64,000 bases of DNA, taken from assembly GCF_030150205.1 (NCBI RefSeq), contig NZ_JASLGT010000024.1, positions 62,001-126,000 of the forward strand, in the 5' to 3' direction. A program made the position numbers and the translations under genes. Positions 18,651 through 28,019 of the stretch are shown one piece after another. Within the stretch, counting starts at the first letter, position 1, and each line of letters opens with the position of its first letter. Below the pieces are notes generated by a model. It had not been told where the DNA came from. It was given only the letters and a program-made list of their open reading frames with translations, and did not search any database. This stretch comes from Niabella sp. GTDB lineage: Bacteria > Bacteroidota > Bacteroidia > Chitinophagales > Chitinophagaceae.

Positions 18651-19397
18651 ATGGAAAAGAAAATTTTGGAAATAAAGGACCTGAAACGGAATTTCCAGGT
18701 AGGGTCGGAAACCGTACATGCATTAAAGGGTATTTCCTTTGATGTAACGAAGGGCGAATTTCTTACCATCATGGGAAGCAGCGGTTCCGGCAAAACCACC
18801 CTGCTAAATATCCTGGGCTGCCTCGACAAACCTACGGAGGGCAGTTATTTGCTGGACGGTGCAGATGTAAAAACACTTTCAAGGGACGAACTGGCGCGGC
18901 TGCGTAATCATAAAATAGGGTTCGTGTTCCAGGCTTATAACTTGCTCCCCCGCACTTCAGCACTTGAAAATGTAGAGCTTCCGCTGATGTATAACGCCAC
19001 CATTTCCTCCAGGGAACGTAAAGAGCGGGCACTGCATGCACTGGAAGCCGTAAAACTGGCAGAACGGGTAGATCATATGCCCAACCAGCTCTCCGGAGGG
19101 CAGCAGCAACGTGTGGCTATTGCCCGGGCCCTGGTAAACGAACCGGTCATGCTCCTGGCAGACGAAGCCACCGGCAATCTTGATTCCAAGACCTCCTACG
19201 AAATCATGGCGCTGATGCAGGAGCTCAACGCCGATGGCAAAACCATCGTTTTTGTAACCCATGAACCGGATATTGCCGCCTTCAGCAGCCGAACCATCAT
19301 GCTGCGGGATGGCCGGATCATAAAGGATTCTGTAAATGAGCACCGGAAATCAGCAAAAGAAATGCTGGCCGCAATGCCCGCTACTGATGATTATTAA
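18651..19397 (+). CDS. macB: MacB-type ABC transporter ATP-binding protein
   Basis: A 248-residue ATPase of the LolD/MacB class. Walker A GSSGSGKTT (~residues 42-50), Q-loop (VFQAYNLLPR), signature LSGGQQQRVAIARAL, Walker B MLLADEATGNLD and the switch His in VFVTHEPD are all intact. MacB is one polypeptide in Proteobacteria; here, as commonly in Bacteroidota, ATPase and permease are separate genes. It lies 24 nt after macA and 9 nt before the permease. Confidence 0.96.
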   Translation: MEKKILEIKDLKRNFQVGSETVHALKGISFDVTKGEFLTIMGSSGSGKTTLLNILGCLDKPTEGSYLLDGADVKTLSRDELARLRNHKIGFVFQAYNLLPRTSALENVELPLMYNATISSRERKERALHALEAVKLAERVDHMPNQLSGGQQQRVAIARALVNEPVMLLADEATGNLDSKTSYEIMALMQELNADGKTIVFVTHEPDIAAFSSRTIMLRDGRIIKDSVNEHRKSAKEMLAAMPATDDY

Positions 19398-19406
19398 ACA
19401 ACCGAT

Positions 19407-20627
19407 ATGAGTTTGGTCAATCTTTTCAGGATCGCTTTAAGAGCATTGCAACGCAATAAAATGCGGGCCTTCCTTACCATGCTGGGGATCATCATTGGCG
19501 TGGCATCTGTAATTGCCATGGTAGCAATCGGCCAGGGATCAAAAAAAAGCATCCAGGACCAACTCTCCAGTATGGGTTCAAATATGATCACCATTCGTCC
19601 GAACAGTAATGTAACCGCCGGTGCCCGGCTCGATTTCTCCAGCGTGCAAACACTTACCGAACAGGATATTATCGCCATAAAAAAACAGGCGCAGTATGTA
19701 ACCGGTGTTTCCCCGGCGGTAAACCAGCGGGGCCAGGTCATTAACGGAAGTTTGAACTGGGCTACCACATTGCAGGGCGTAAGTCCCGATTTTCTGAGTA
19801 TCCGGAACTGGCCGTTAAGCAGCGGTATACCTTTTACGGACGCAGATGTAAAAACGGCAGATAAAGTTTGCCTGCTGGGCCAAACGGTCGTTTCCAACCT
19901 CTTTCCGGGTGGCGAAAATCCAGTGGGAAAAATAATCCGTTTTAATACCATTCCGTTTAAGGTTATTGGTGTTTTGGCTTCCAAAGGAGAAAATGCCTTT
20001 GGCCAGGACCAGGATGATATTGTGATGACGCCCTATTCTACAGTTCAGAAACGGATCTCTGCTTCCATCTATTTTCAAAACATTTATGCTTCGGCAGCAG
20101 ATGAAGCCAGTACGGATAAAGCCGTGGATGAGCTCTCCCTTATTTTACGGGCCTCGCACCACCTGAAACCGGCCGATGAAGATGATTTCACCATCCGCAC
20201 ACAGGCCGAACTGATCAATACCTTTAGTTCTACCAGCCAGCTGTTAACGGTGTTGCTGGGAGCCATCGCCGGAATCTCCCTGGTTGTAGGCGGCATCGGC
20301 ATCATGAATATTATGTACGTTTCGGTTACTGAACGTACAAAGGAGATCGGTTTGCGTATGTCATTGGGCGCCCGCGGCAAGGATATTCTCCTGCAATTTC
20401 TGGTAGAGGCTATTTTGATCAGCATCACTGGTGGCCTTATCGGCATTGCATTAGGTGTTACCTCCAGCCGCTTTATTACCCTGTTTTTAAAATGGCCTAC
20501 CCTGGTTTCGGAATCATCCGTGATCCTTTCCTTCCTGGTATGCGCCATTACCGGTGTATTTTTTGGTTATTACCCGGCACAAAAAGCATCCGGGCTCGAT
20601 CCTATTGAGGCCCTGCGTTATGAATAA
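19407..20627 (+). CDS. MacB-type ABC transporter permease
   Basis: A 406-residue permease with an N-terminal span (MRAFLTMLGIIIGVASVIAMVAIG), a large periplasmic MacB_PCD domain (~50-260) and three C-terminal FtsX spans (GAIAGISLVVGGIGIMNIMY; LVEAILISITGGLIGIAL; SSVILSFLVCAITGVFFGYY). TERTKEIGLRMSLGA is the coupling segment typical of the family. With the ATPase, MacA and TolC it forms a mechanotransmission exporter for small molecules or peptides from the periplasm. Last gene of the operon. Confidence 0.96.
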   Translation: MSLVNLFRIALRALQRNKMRAFLTMLGIIIGVASVIAMVAIGQGSKKSIQDQLSSMGSNMITIRPNSNVTAGARLDFSSVQTLTEQDIIAIKKQAQYVTGVSPAVNQRGQVINGSLNWATTLQGVSPDFLSIRNWPLSSGIPFTDADVKTADKVCLLGQTVVSNLFPGGENPVGKIIRFNTIPFKVIGVLASKGENAFGQDQDDIVMTPYSTVQKRISASIYFQNIYASAADEASTDKAVDELSLILRASHHLKPADEDDFTIRTQAELINTFSSTSQLLTVLLGAIAGISLVVGGIGIMNIMYVSVTERTKEIGLRMSLGARGKDILLQFLVEAILISITGGLIGIALGVTSSRFITLFLKWPTLVSESSVILSFLVCAITGVFFGYYPAQKASGLDPIEALRYE

Positions 20628-20729
20628 TAGATCCCTAACCCTACACCAGAAGGCCGGTCATTCCGGATCGTTTTATTCAATGCACAAATATTCGTGTATT
20701 TGCAGCAACATGACTTCGGTTTAAGTATC

Positions 20730-20737
20730 TATTTTTG
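20730..20737 (+). promoter_or_regulatory. Promoter -7 box for the SRPBCC gene
   Basis: TATTTTTG fits TAnnTTTG and ends 17 nt before the ATG at 20755. A GTG at 20737 in the same frame overlaps the last base of the box, so the ATG is preferred. Confidence 0.45.
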
Positions 20738-20754
20738 TGCCCAAAAGCATACGC

Positions 20755-21756
20755 ATGAAATTTATCAGAGGCATCCTTTTGTTCCTGGTTTTTGTTGTCA
20801 TTTCCTTATTCGCACTTTCTTTTTTCGCACCGGACAAGCAGGAAGTGGTAAAATCAATTGTGATTCATGCGCCCATTAAGCAGGTATATGATCAAATGGT
20901 GCTGCTGCAAAACTTCAATAACTGGTCTGTTTGGGGACAATCCGACTCCTCCATCCGTTATACCTCCAATCAGCTTCCGGATGGGCAGGTTGGCTCCACA
21001 ATCATGTGGGAAGGAAATGCATTATTATCGGGGAAGGGGAAAATTGCGTTGACGGGTCTTCTGCCGGAAAAACAGATCACGCATCATATCAGTTTGCTGG
21101 AGCCTCAGAAATTTGAAGCCGATTCCCGCTTTGATTTAGAAGAGCAAAAGGGCAGCACCGCCGTTACCTGGACGTTTACGCTTCCCTCCAAAAAGCCCTG
21201 GAATGTATTGAACATATTTTACAGCCTTGAAAAAGAAAAAGGGGCTGAGTTTGAAAGAGGGTTGCAGGCCCTGAAGCTGATCATCGAAAAATCGCCTGTA
21301 AAAGACCGGAACGCACCCCAAATAACCACGGGCTCCTTTCCGCTTACCAATTATGTTGCCATTAAGCAACGTGTGCTTTGGGCCGACCTTCCCAGCTTTT
21401 TTACCACGCATTTTCATCACCTGGAGCATTATACATTAAAGGACAGCGCCACCTCACCATTGCGGGTGGGCCTGTTTTATCAAACGGATGCAAAAGAGCT
21501 GCAGAGCGATGTTGCGGCCGCAATTGAGATCCCCGCCGGATTGAGCCTTCAGCTGCAATCACCCGAAGAACGGATCTCCGTGCCGGCATCCAAAACAATT
21601 GAAGCCGCTGTCAAAGGCGATCAATCCATCAAAGACCTGGCCTATAAAACCCTCGACGACTATGTTGCGGCCAAGCAATTGAAAGTAAAAACGCCGGTAA
21701 TAGAACAGTACAATGGAAAGGATTCCACTACACGGATTATTTACCTGGTAGAGTGA
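20755..21756 (+). CDS. SRPBCC family protein with GyrI-like C-terminal domain
   Basis: About 333 residues. An N-terminal span (IRGILLFLVFVVISLFALSFF) anchors the protein. It is followed by an SRPBCC/polyketide-cyclase-like domain (SIVIHAPIKQVYDQMVLLQN, NNWSVWGQSD) to about residue 180. The C-terminal half (FPLTNYVAIKQRVLWADLPS onward) resembles GyrI-like effector-binding domains. Both folds bind small hydrophobic ligands; the ligand is unknown. It is separated from macB by 127 bp and has its own promoter. Confidence 0.85.
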   Translation: MKFIRGILLFLVFVVISLFALSFFAPDKQEVVKSIVIHAPIKQVYDQMVLLQNFNNWSVWGQSDSSIRYTSNQLPDGQVGSTIMWEGNALLSGKGKIALTGLLPEKQITHHISLLEPQKFEADSRFDLEEQKGSTAVTWTFTLPSKKPWNVLNIFYSLEKEKGAEFERGLQALKLIIEKSPVKDRNAPQITTGSFPLTNYVAIKQRVLWADLPSFFTTHFHHLEHYTLKDSATSPLRVGLFYQTDAKELQSDVAAAIEIPAGLSLQLQSPEERISVPASKTIEAAVKGDQSIKDLAYKTLDDYVAAKQLKVKTPVIEQYNGKDSTTRIIYLVE

Positions 21757-21759
21757 ACA

Positions 21760-21776
21760 GGTTCCGAAACGGAACC
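21760..21776 (+). terminator. Weak hairpin after the SRPBCC gene
   Basis: GGTTCCG / CGGAACC is a perfect 7-bp stem with an AAA loop immediately after the stop codon. No T-tract follows, so termination is uncertain. Confidence 0.35.
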
Positions 21777-21946
21777 ATTAATGAGCGCGTTATCGATTCC
21801 CGGCTTTTCCAAATGCTTTCAATTTATCCAACGGGCGGCTGTTAAACCCGCATCGCTATAAAAGAGGTTTGTTACAGATACCAATAAACCCATGTCAATC
21901 AAATGGTGGATATAGCGTGTCAACTGAAAAAGGCTTTTATACCGGT

Positions 21947-22753
21947 TTATTTACGCTCTTTTACCTGTGGCCTACTGAGGATCGCCTGTAGCAACAGGGG
22001 ATCGTCTGTAGTTATAAAATCGGCACCCAACGCAATTAACCTGCGCAATGTTTCTTCATCGTTTACCGTCCATACATTGACCTTCATGCCTAATTTCCTG
22101 GCCTGGGCGAACCAGTCCGGGTTTGCAAGCATTGTGATATAACTGTAATCGATGTGGTTTATACCCGAGGCTTTCAGGTCTTTAGGTGCGATCGGGTTTT
22201 CATTCCTTAGATAGGCTACCGGAACCTTCGGGTGTTTTTTTGATAATTCTTTACAGATATAAAGGCTGAATGAGATATATTCCACCTGTTTGCGCATCTT
22301 CATCCGATCGACCATTTCCGTTACTATCTCTACCCAACGACGCTCCACCTCCGGCGAAGAAGCTGATTTGAGTTCGAGGATAAGTTTTAGGTCTGGGTGC
22401 TTTTTCCCTTCTTCGAGATATTGCTCTAAGGTGGGAACCGGTTCTCCATTAGGGAGCCTGATCTCGCGGAATGCTGAATAAGGTGTCGTCTCGATCACCA
22501 TTCCGTTCAATTTGGGCCCATGGCTTATGATAGCGACGTTGTCTGAGGTAATATTCACATCGAACTCCGAGCCATAAGCCGCTATGGATGCGGCCTGTCT
22601 GAGAGACTCCAGGGAGTTGTTGGTTGACCCCGATGGCTTCCAATATCCCTGATGAGCAATTACTTTCGTTTTCGGCTTTACAGCCGGTGCCTTGGGGCTG
22701 AATCCTGCACAAACGGCTGCTGCCAGTGCGATCAATAAAAATGTCTGTTTCAT
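21947..22753 (-). CDS. Glycerophosphodiester phosphodiesterase family protein
   Basis: About 268 residues, exported (MKQTFLLIALAAAVCAGFS signal; ATG at 22753 chosen over a longer frame to 22807 that lacks a signal). The GDPD TIM-barrel is recognisable by VIAHQGYW, NSLESL, EFDVNIT, IISHGPK, LILELKSA and VNVWTVND. Two usual active-site residues differ: Arg of the HR pair is Gln, and Asp after the second His is Gly. GDPDs cleave glycerophosphodiesters to glycerol-3-phosphate; with these changes activity or substrate may differ. Confidence 0.88.
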   Translation of the reverse strand: MKQTFLLIALAAAVCAGFSPKAPAVKPKTKVIAHQGYWKPSGSTNNSLESLRQAASIAAYGSEFDVNITSDNVAIISHGPKLNGMVIETTPYSAFREIRLPNGEPVPTLEQYLEEGKKHPDLKLILELKSASSPEVERRWVEIVTEMVDRMKMRKQVEYISFSLYICKELSKKHPKVPVAYLRNENPIAPKDLKASGINHIDYSYITMLANPDWFAQARKLGMKVNVWTVNDEETLRRLIALGADFITTDDPLLLQAILSRPQVKERK

Positions 22754-23122
22754 TTTATGAGGTTTTCGTTTGCCCGATATATAGCCGCATCGTCCTTCTG
22801 ATGTCATACCACATGGAGATACGGCCCATCGAATACTGCTGCAGTATGCTCAGGCCATTTGTCAAACGTTTTCTTAAATCCGCAGAAAAATGCTTTTCAT
22901 TGCATCTGTAAAGATTTATTAACGAGTCAGATTAAGCGCTGCCTATTCTAAAGACAACCATTTCCCCGAACTCGTAAGGGCGGTTGGGCACACCGCTCAA
23001 ATTGATCATTTATTAAAATACAGCAATTGCGACAACCGTTTTTGTGAGCTTGCTACAACTAAAACATGGAAAATGATCTCCTGCCTGTTAACAGGATCAA
23101 ATTTGATCAATAAGCCGATCCA
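22754..23122. other. Intergenic region, no gene seen
   Basis: 369 bp between two minus-strand genes. It contains two small palindromes near the rhamnosidase end (CCTGTTAACAGG at about 23083-23096, GATCAAATTTGATC at about 23096-23109). Neither has a T-tract in the direction of the gene. No open frame here has support. Confidence 0.45.
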
Positions 23123-25822
23123 TTATTTTCCCGGAAAACCAAACCGGTATTTTCCCGATCCGGTTTCAAGCTTCAGGTATCCGTCTTCTGTACCAAGATT
23201 CCGGATCTCTTTTATCGCAGATAAGGGTTTTCCCGACTCTGTAACACCCGCCCCATCCTTCACCGGGATGTACACGGTTGCCCTGGTATTGGCAGGCACT
23301 TCTACATCCATTACAATGTTACCATCGGTTATTTCCCAACCGGCCTTTGTAACACCATAATAGGTTTTTAACGAGGCCGAAGCCTGTTTAAAATTGCCGC
23401 CGATATAGGGTTTCACTTTTATATGCTTGTAGCCAACACCGTCCTCTTCGGTATCCAGTCCTACCATTTTCCGGTACATCCAGTCACCAATGGCTCCATA
23501 GGCATAGTGATTATACGAGTTCATGGACGGTGTTTGAAAGCTGCCATCCGGCTTGATGCCGTCCCAACGCTCCCAGATGGTGGTGGCACCCATTTTTACG
23601 GGGTATAACCAGGAAGGATAGGTTTCCTGTAATAACAGGGTATATGCCATATCGGTATATCCGAAACGGGTGAGCACATGACACAAATAGGGTGTTCCTA
23701 AAAATCCGGTTGTAAGGTGATTATTGTAACTTTTGATGTTTTCAACCAACCGCTCAGCAGCCTGTTTTCTCAATGCTTCCGGCAGCATATCAAAATGAAG
23801 CGCCAGTACATACGCTGTTTGTGTGCTGGATACCAGCCTGCCGGAAGGCGTCACGTATTCCTTTACAAAGGCCGCTTTTACATCTTTTAATAATTGTGCA
23901 TAGGCCGTCGCATCGGCTGTATTGCCCAATACATTGGCCGCATTGACCAGCAACTGAACGGAGTTCGCATAAAAACATTGAGCGATCAGGTATTTATCGG
24001 TAACAGCAGCGCGGCCATCATTATCATCACCGGGACGATAGAACAACCAGTCTCCAAAATGAAACCCGGTATTCCAAAGATCATTTTTGGTGGTTTTCCG
24101 GATGCTTTCCACGTAGTTCTTCATACTGTTATACTGGGCTGCCAGTGTACGTTGATCGCCATAAGCCAGGTATAACTGCCAGGGAACAATCGTAGCCACA
24201 TCGGCCCAGCCGGCACTGTTTGCGTTATTACCCAATACATTGGGTATTACATGTGGTACCCGGCCATCGATCTGATCGGCTTCCAGGTCCTTCAGCCATT
24301 TTGTAAAAAAATTATTCACGCCCATATTAAAGGACGCTGTACGGAAGAATGCCTGCGCATCACCCGTCCACCCCAATCGTTCATCGCGTTGGGGGCAGTC
24401 TGTAGGCACATCTAAAAAGTTACCTTTTTGGCCCCACTGGATATTATGCTGCAGCTGGTTGATCAGTTGATTGGAGCTGGTAAAGGTGCCGGTGGGTTCC
24501 ATATTAGAGTATAAGGCAACGGCCTCAAAATTTTCGGGAGTTACCGTACCAGGATATCCCTCTACTTTTACATACCGGAATCCCTGCCAGGCAAAATGCG
24601 GATGAAAGGATTCTGTTTCCCCACCCTTCAACACGTAAATGTTCTGTGCCTTTGCGGCCCGCAGGTTTTCGGTGTAAAAATTACCGGCCTTGGTCAGTAC
24701 TTCGGCATGTTGCAACTTTATAGAATCGCCCGCATTGCCCTTCGCCTTTACACGCACCCAGCCTACCAGGTTTTGCCCAAAGTCCAGGACGGTTTCACCC
24801 GCGGGCGTTTTAAATATCTTTACAGGTTTGAACACTTCGTGCGCAGTGATCATTTCATTATAAGTAGCCAGCAGATTTCCTTTATCAAAAGAAGCTGTTT
24901 TTACCGCAGTCCAACCACCATCATCATACCCGGCCCGCATCCATCCAGCTTTTTCTTTACGCGCATCAATGGTTTCCCCGTTATAAATTTCCGAATAGGT
25001 AATGGCCCCGGTGGAAGATTTCCAGGATCCATCAGAAACCACTACATCCCGGCTTCCATCCGTATAGTCGATCTGAAGCTGCAATAACAACGCAATGTCC
25101 TTACCATAGAAATTACGCTGACCGGAAAAGCCGATATTCCCCCGGTACCAGCCGCTGCCCAATGTTACGCCCAGCGCATTTTTACCCTGTTGTAACAGGT
25201 TGGTCACATCGTAGGTCTGGTACTGGAGCCTTTTTTTATAGGAGGTCCAGCCCGGCGTAAAATGCGCATCACCCACACGGTTTCCGTTAAGCGCCGCCTC
25301 ATACATCCCGTGTGCGGTAATATAGGCCGTGGCCCGGGCGATCTTTTTTGCAATGCTGAATTCTTTGCGCATCACAGGACTGGGGCGCAATGTGGCGTCT
25401 TCCTCATAACCCGGCGCAATCCAGGTGGCCTGCCAGTCGGACGGTTGTAAAATAGCCATTTGAAAACCCGCCGGGTGGCTCCAGGCCGATGGTTTTCCGT
25501 TATTGTCCCAAATTCTTACCTGCCATTGATATTTTTCGCCGCTTTTTAATGCAGCCCCTTTATACGCAACATGCACCGAAGAATCGGAGGGTACTTTTCC
25601 GCTGTTCCATACGTTGTTTTTATTATTCGCTACCCGGATCTCGTAGGCTGTTTGCACTACATTGCGTTTACTGCTTTCCAGTTGCCAGCTAAACCGGGGC
25701 TGTATTACATCCAGTCCAAGAGGATCGATCCTATTTTCTGTACGTAAATTTTTTACTTCAGATTGGGCCACTGCGGAAAGTGCACAGGCGCAGGCGGCAA
25801 GTGCCAGCAATTTTTTGTTCAT
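23123..25822 (-). CDS. Alpha-L-rhamnosidase, GH78 family
   Basis: About 899 residues with a signal peptide (MNKKLLALAACACALSAVAQ). Domain order is that of GH78: N-terminal beta domains (RIDPLGLDVIQPRFSWQL; TPAGETVLDFGQNLVGWVRV), then an (alpha/alpha)6 catalytic domain with the hallmark DCPQRDERLGWTGDAQAFF and later TTIWERWDGIKPDGSFQ, then a C-terminal beta domain. It removes terminal alpha-L-rhamnose from glycans or glycosides, probably in the periplasm. No other glycan enzymes lie nearby, so it is not part of a full polysaccharide locus here. ATG at 25822 preferred to a TTG two codons upstream. Confidence 0.95.
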   Translation of the reverse strand: MNKKLLALAACACALSAVAQSEVKNLRTENRIDPLGLDVIQPRFSWQLESSKRNVVQTAYEIRVANNKNNVWNSGKVPSDSSVHVAYKGAALKSGEKYQWQVRIWDNNGKPSAWSHPAGFQMAILQPSDWQATWIAPGYEEDATLRPSPVMRKEFSIAKKIARATAYITAHGMYEAALNGNRVGDAHFTPGWTSYKKRLQYQTYDVTNLLQQGKNALGVTLGSGWYRGNIGFSGQRNFYGKDIALLLQLQIDYTDGSRDVVVSDGSWKSSTGAITYSEIYNGETIDARKEKAGWMRAGYDDGGWTAVKTASFDKGNLLATYNEMITAHEVFKPVKIFKTPAGETVLDFGQNLVGWVRVKAKGNAGDSIKLQHAEVLTKAGNFYTENLRAAKAQNIYVLKGGETESFHPHFAWQGFRYVKVEGYPGTVTPENFEAVALYSNMEPTGTFTSSNQLINQLQHNIQWGQKGNFLDVPTDCPQRDERLGWTGDAQAFFRTASFNMGVNNFFTKWLKDLEADQIDGRVPHVIPNVLGNNANSAGWADVATIVPWQLYLAYGDQRTLAAQYNSMKNYVESIRKTTKNDLWNTGFHFGDWLFYRPGDDNDGRAAVTDKYLIAQCFYANSVQLLVNAANVLGNTADATAYAQLLKDVKAAFVKEYVTPSGRLVSSTQTAYVLALHFDMLPEALRKQAAERLVENIKSYNNHLTTGFLGTPYLCHVLTRFGYTDMAYTLLLQETYPSWLYPVKMGATTIWERWDGIKPDGSFQTPSMNSYNHYAYGAIGDWMYRKMVGLDTEEDGVGYKHIKVKPYIGGNFKQASASLKTYYGVTKAGWEITDGNIVMDVEVPANTRATVYIPVKDGAGVTESGKPLSAIKEIRNLGTEDGYLKLETGSGKYRFGFPGK

Positions 25823-25916
25823 GAGCAAGCTTTGTAATTGTTTATCAACAACATCGTTGCTCCGAAAATAGGATGAAATGTCTGGAGAACCGTCCTGTAC
25901 AGTCCTGAAACAGCGT

Positions 25917-26927
25917 TTATTGTTCAGGCTCCGGCGTTGTATTTAATATTTCCCAGAGTTTGTCTTTTAATTGCGTTAGCCCCTGTTGCGCTACAGATGA
26001 GATGAACACATGCTGGATATGCTCCGGCATTTCGGCACTGATAGCCGCTTTGAGCTCATCATCCAACATATCGCTTTTTGAGATCGCAATTAAAAACTGT
26101 TTATGTAACAATTCAGGATTGTACTGCTCCAGTTCATTCATTAATATATCAAACTCCTTGCGGTGGTCGGCGCTGTCGGCGGGAATTAAAAACAGCAACA
26201 CGGGATTGCGCTCAATATGCCGCAGGAAGCGATGTCCCAGCCCGCGGCCTTCCGCTGCTCCTTCAATGATTCCCGGCATATCGGCCATGCAAAAGCTGCG
26301 GCCATCGCGGTATTCCACAATACCCAGGTTGGGTGTAAGGGTTGTAAAGGCATAGTTGCCGATCTTGGGCTTTGCTGCGGTGATCACCGAAAGCAGGGTC
26401 GACTTTCCTGCATTGGGAAAGCCCACCAATCCTACATCGGCCAGTACTTTCAACTCCAGCACCTTCCAGCCTTCAAGCCCCGGTAAGCCGGGTTGGGCAT
26501 AGTCCGGTGCTTGGTTCGTGGGGGTAGCAAAATTGGCATTTCCTAACCCGCCTTTACCACCGGGCATCCAGATGATCTCCTGGCCATCTTCCAGGATCTC
26601 TATTTCTTTTTCGCCGGTTTCTTCATCCATAGCAATTGTACCCAATGGCACTTCAATAACTACATCCTTACCGCTGCGGCCGGTACAGTTATTATGCCCT
26701 CCGTTTTCACCGTTCTCTGCCAGTATATTTTTGTAATAGCGTAAATGCAACAGGGTCCACAGGTTCCGGTTTCCCCTTAAAATAATATGGGCGCCCCTTC
26801 CACCATCGCCGCCATCCGGGCCGCCTTTAGAAGTAAATTTATCCCGCAAAAAATGCTTGATGCCCGCGCCGCCATGTCCGCTGCGGCAAAATATCCGTAT
26901 CTGGTCTACAAAATTGCTCTTTTCCAT
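25917..26927 (-). CDS. obgE: GTPase ObgE/CgtA
   Basis: A 336-residue GTPase involved in late 50S ribosome assembly and stress control. The glycine-rich Obg domain spans ~1-158 (GHGGAGIKHF, GGPDGGDGGRGA). The G domain has GFPNAGKST (G1), DMPGIIEGA (G3) and SKSD (G4). There is no C-terminal OCT extension, as is common in this phylum. The start follows a TATCTTTG box. Confidence 0.97.
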   Translation of the reverse strand: MEKSNFVDQIRIFCRSGHGGAGIKHFLRDKFTSKGGPDGGDGGRGAHIILRGNRNLWTLLHLRYYKNILAENGENGGHNNCTGRSGKDVVIEVPLGTIAMDEETGEKEIEILEDGQEIIWMPGGKGGLGNANFATPTNQAPDYAQPGLPGLEGWKVLELKVLADVGLVGFPNAGKSTLLSVITAAKPKIGNYAFTTLTPNLGIVEYRDGRSFCMADMPGIIEGAAEGRGLGHRFLRHIERNPVLLFLIPADSADHRKEFDILMNELEQYNPELLHKQFLIAISKSDMLDDELKAAISAEMPEHIQHVFISSVAQQGLTQLKDKLWEILNTTPEPEQ

Positions 26928-26938
26928 TATTCTGTAAA

Positions 26939-26946
26939 CAAAGATA
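26939..26946 (-). promoter_or_regulatory. Promoter -7 box for obgE
   Basis: TATCTTTG on the minus strand, 11 nt before the ATG at 26927. No clear -33 element. Confidence 0.5.
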
Positions 26947-27063
26947 GCAGCATTCCTTTAGAAGTCGGGAACGAAAAATAGGTGTCGAAATCAGAAACGA
27001 TCATTCCATGCATTATCATAGCCGGCGTATGAGCGTATATCGGCCTCTTTTTTCAGGCCGGTA

Positions 27064-27507
27064 TTACCGTTTGGGCTTGGATTGCTCTTTTGCGGCTTCG
27101 CGGTCAAACCGTATGTTTTCCCGTACCTGCTTCCAGTATTGGGGGCCATAGGATACAAAGATTTCGCCTCCGGCCGGAATATCCGTTTTTGCTACCAGGA
27201 ACACCCGGGTGCCATCTTCCACATACTCCGCATTGTTCCGGATGCCTTTTACACGCTGCAGCCCCGCAGCATCATTGGCATAGCGCCCAAAAGATTTTGG
27301 ATGCTTGCTGGCATCAATAACCGCCTCATCGTTAATATGAAATATATACCCGTTATCGGAATCATCTTCCACCTCTTTCCAGGTCCGCAGATCTCCTGTA
27401 TATTCGGTAACAATTTCCTTTTTTGCTATGGCAACTTTGGCAAACAAACCCTTACCGGCATTGGGAAGGGTAGAAGTTTTCACAAATAAACGCTTCGACG
27501 ATGGCAT
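27064..27507 (-). CDS. Small bacterial SET-domain protein (putative lysine methyltransferase)
   Basis: A 147-residue protein that is almost entirely a SET domain: NAGKGLFAKVAIAKKEIVTEY (SAM-binding loop), RYANDA and NNAEY (the NH-type motif region) and GGEIFVSYGPQYW (the ELxxDY-like segment, here EIFVSYG). Known SET proteins methylate lysines using S-adenosylmethionine. Bacterial members are scattered and mostly uncharacterised, with ribosomal or histone-like substrates in a few cases. No substrate gene lies adjacent. Complete for a minimal SET fold, without pre- or post-SET cysteines. Confidence 0.88.
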   Translation of the reverse strand: MPSSKRLFVKTSTLPNAGKGLFAKVAIAKKEIVTEYTGDLRTWKEVEDDSDNGYIFHINDEAVIDASKHPKSFGRYANDAAGLQRVKGIRNNAEYVEDGTRVFLVAKTDIPAGGEIFVSYGPQYWKQVRENIRFDREAAKEQSKPKR

Positions 27508-27867
27508 GTAAAAAAATTAAGCGGAGCGAATATATCACAAATCATTGCGAAAGTATAAAACAAGGGAAAAATTATTTTCCGAACGGGCTATCCTTGCGGT
27601 AACGGCATAGCTGCATACCGGGATCTTATATTCAAACGCCATCCGCTTATTTTTGTCCGGACCAGAATGAGGCCCAGCGATTGTCATGGATGCACAGGTT
27701 AGCATACGGATATTATTAAGTGCTCAGGCCTAAGCCTGTGAGTAACCCGGATTGCACAGATCCAATCAACACGATCAGTGTTCCGGTAACCCAACCATAG
27801 CAGCACGGTATGCGGCACTCGTATAAACTTCCTGCTTACCTCATCCTTTTTGCTTACCTTCACGCCC
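27508..27867. other. Intergenic region upstream of the TPP riboswitch, no gene seen
   Basis: About 360 bp between the divergent SET and thiamine genes. It should hold the promoter of the riboswitch transcript, but no clear TAnnTTTG box at proper spacing was found. A frame opening at 27810 is only the upstream, in-frame run through the riboswitch. Confidence 0.45.
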
Positions 27868-27985
27868 ATACGGGGTGCCTTTTCCGCCGGTGGCGGGATG
27901 AAATCAAGGCTGAGAATATACCCATTGGATCTGTCAACTATAAGATCCAGGAACCTGATCCGGGTAATGCCGGCGTAGGAAACAG
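27868..27985 (+). ncRNA. TPP riboswitch (THI element)
   Basis: The conserved order is present: GGGGTGCC (27872-27879), a P3a hairpin CCGCC/GGCGG, GGCTGAGA (27908-27915), ACCC, then GAACCTGATC (27951-27960) and CGGGTAATGCCGGCGTAGG (from 27961). These are the pyrophosphate and pyrimidine sensor segments of the thiamine pyrophosphate aptamer. A small hairpin GGATCT/AGATCC is inserted between ACCC and GAACCTGATC. It lies 35 nt before a PnuC-family transporter gene and probably shuts it off when TPP is plentiful. Confidence 0.95.
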
Positions 27986-28019
27986 CAGCTTTTCAGCCTG
28001 CCCCTGTATATTATGTTTT

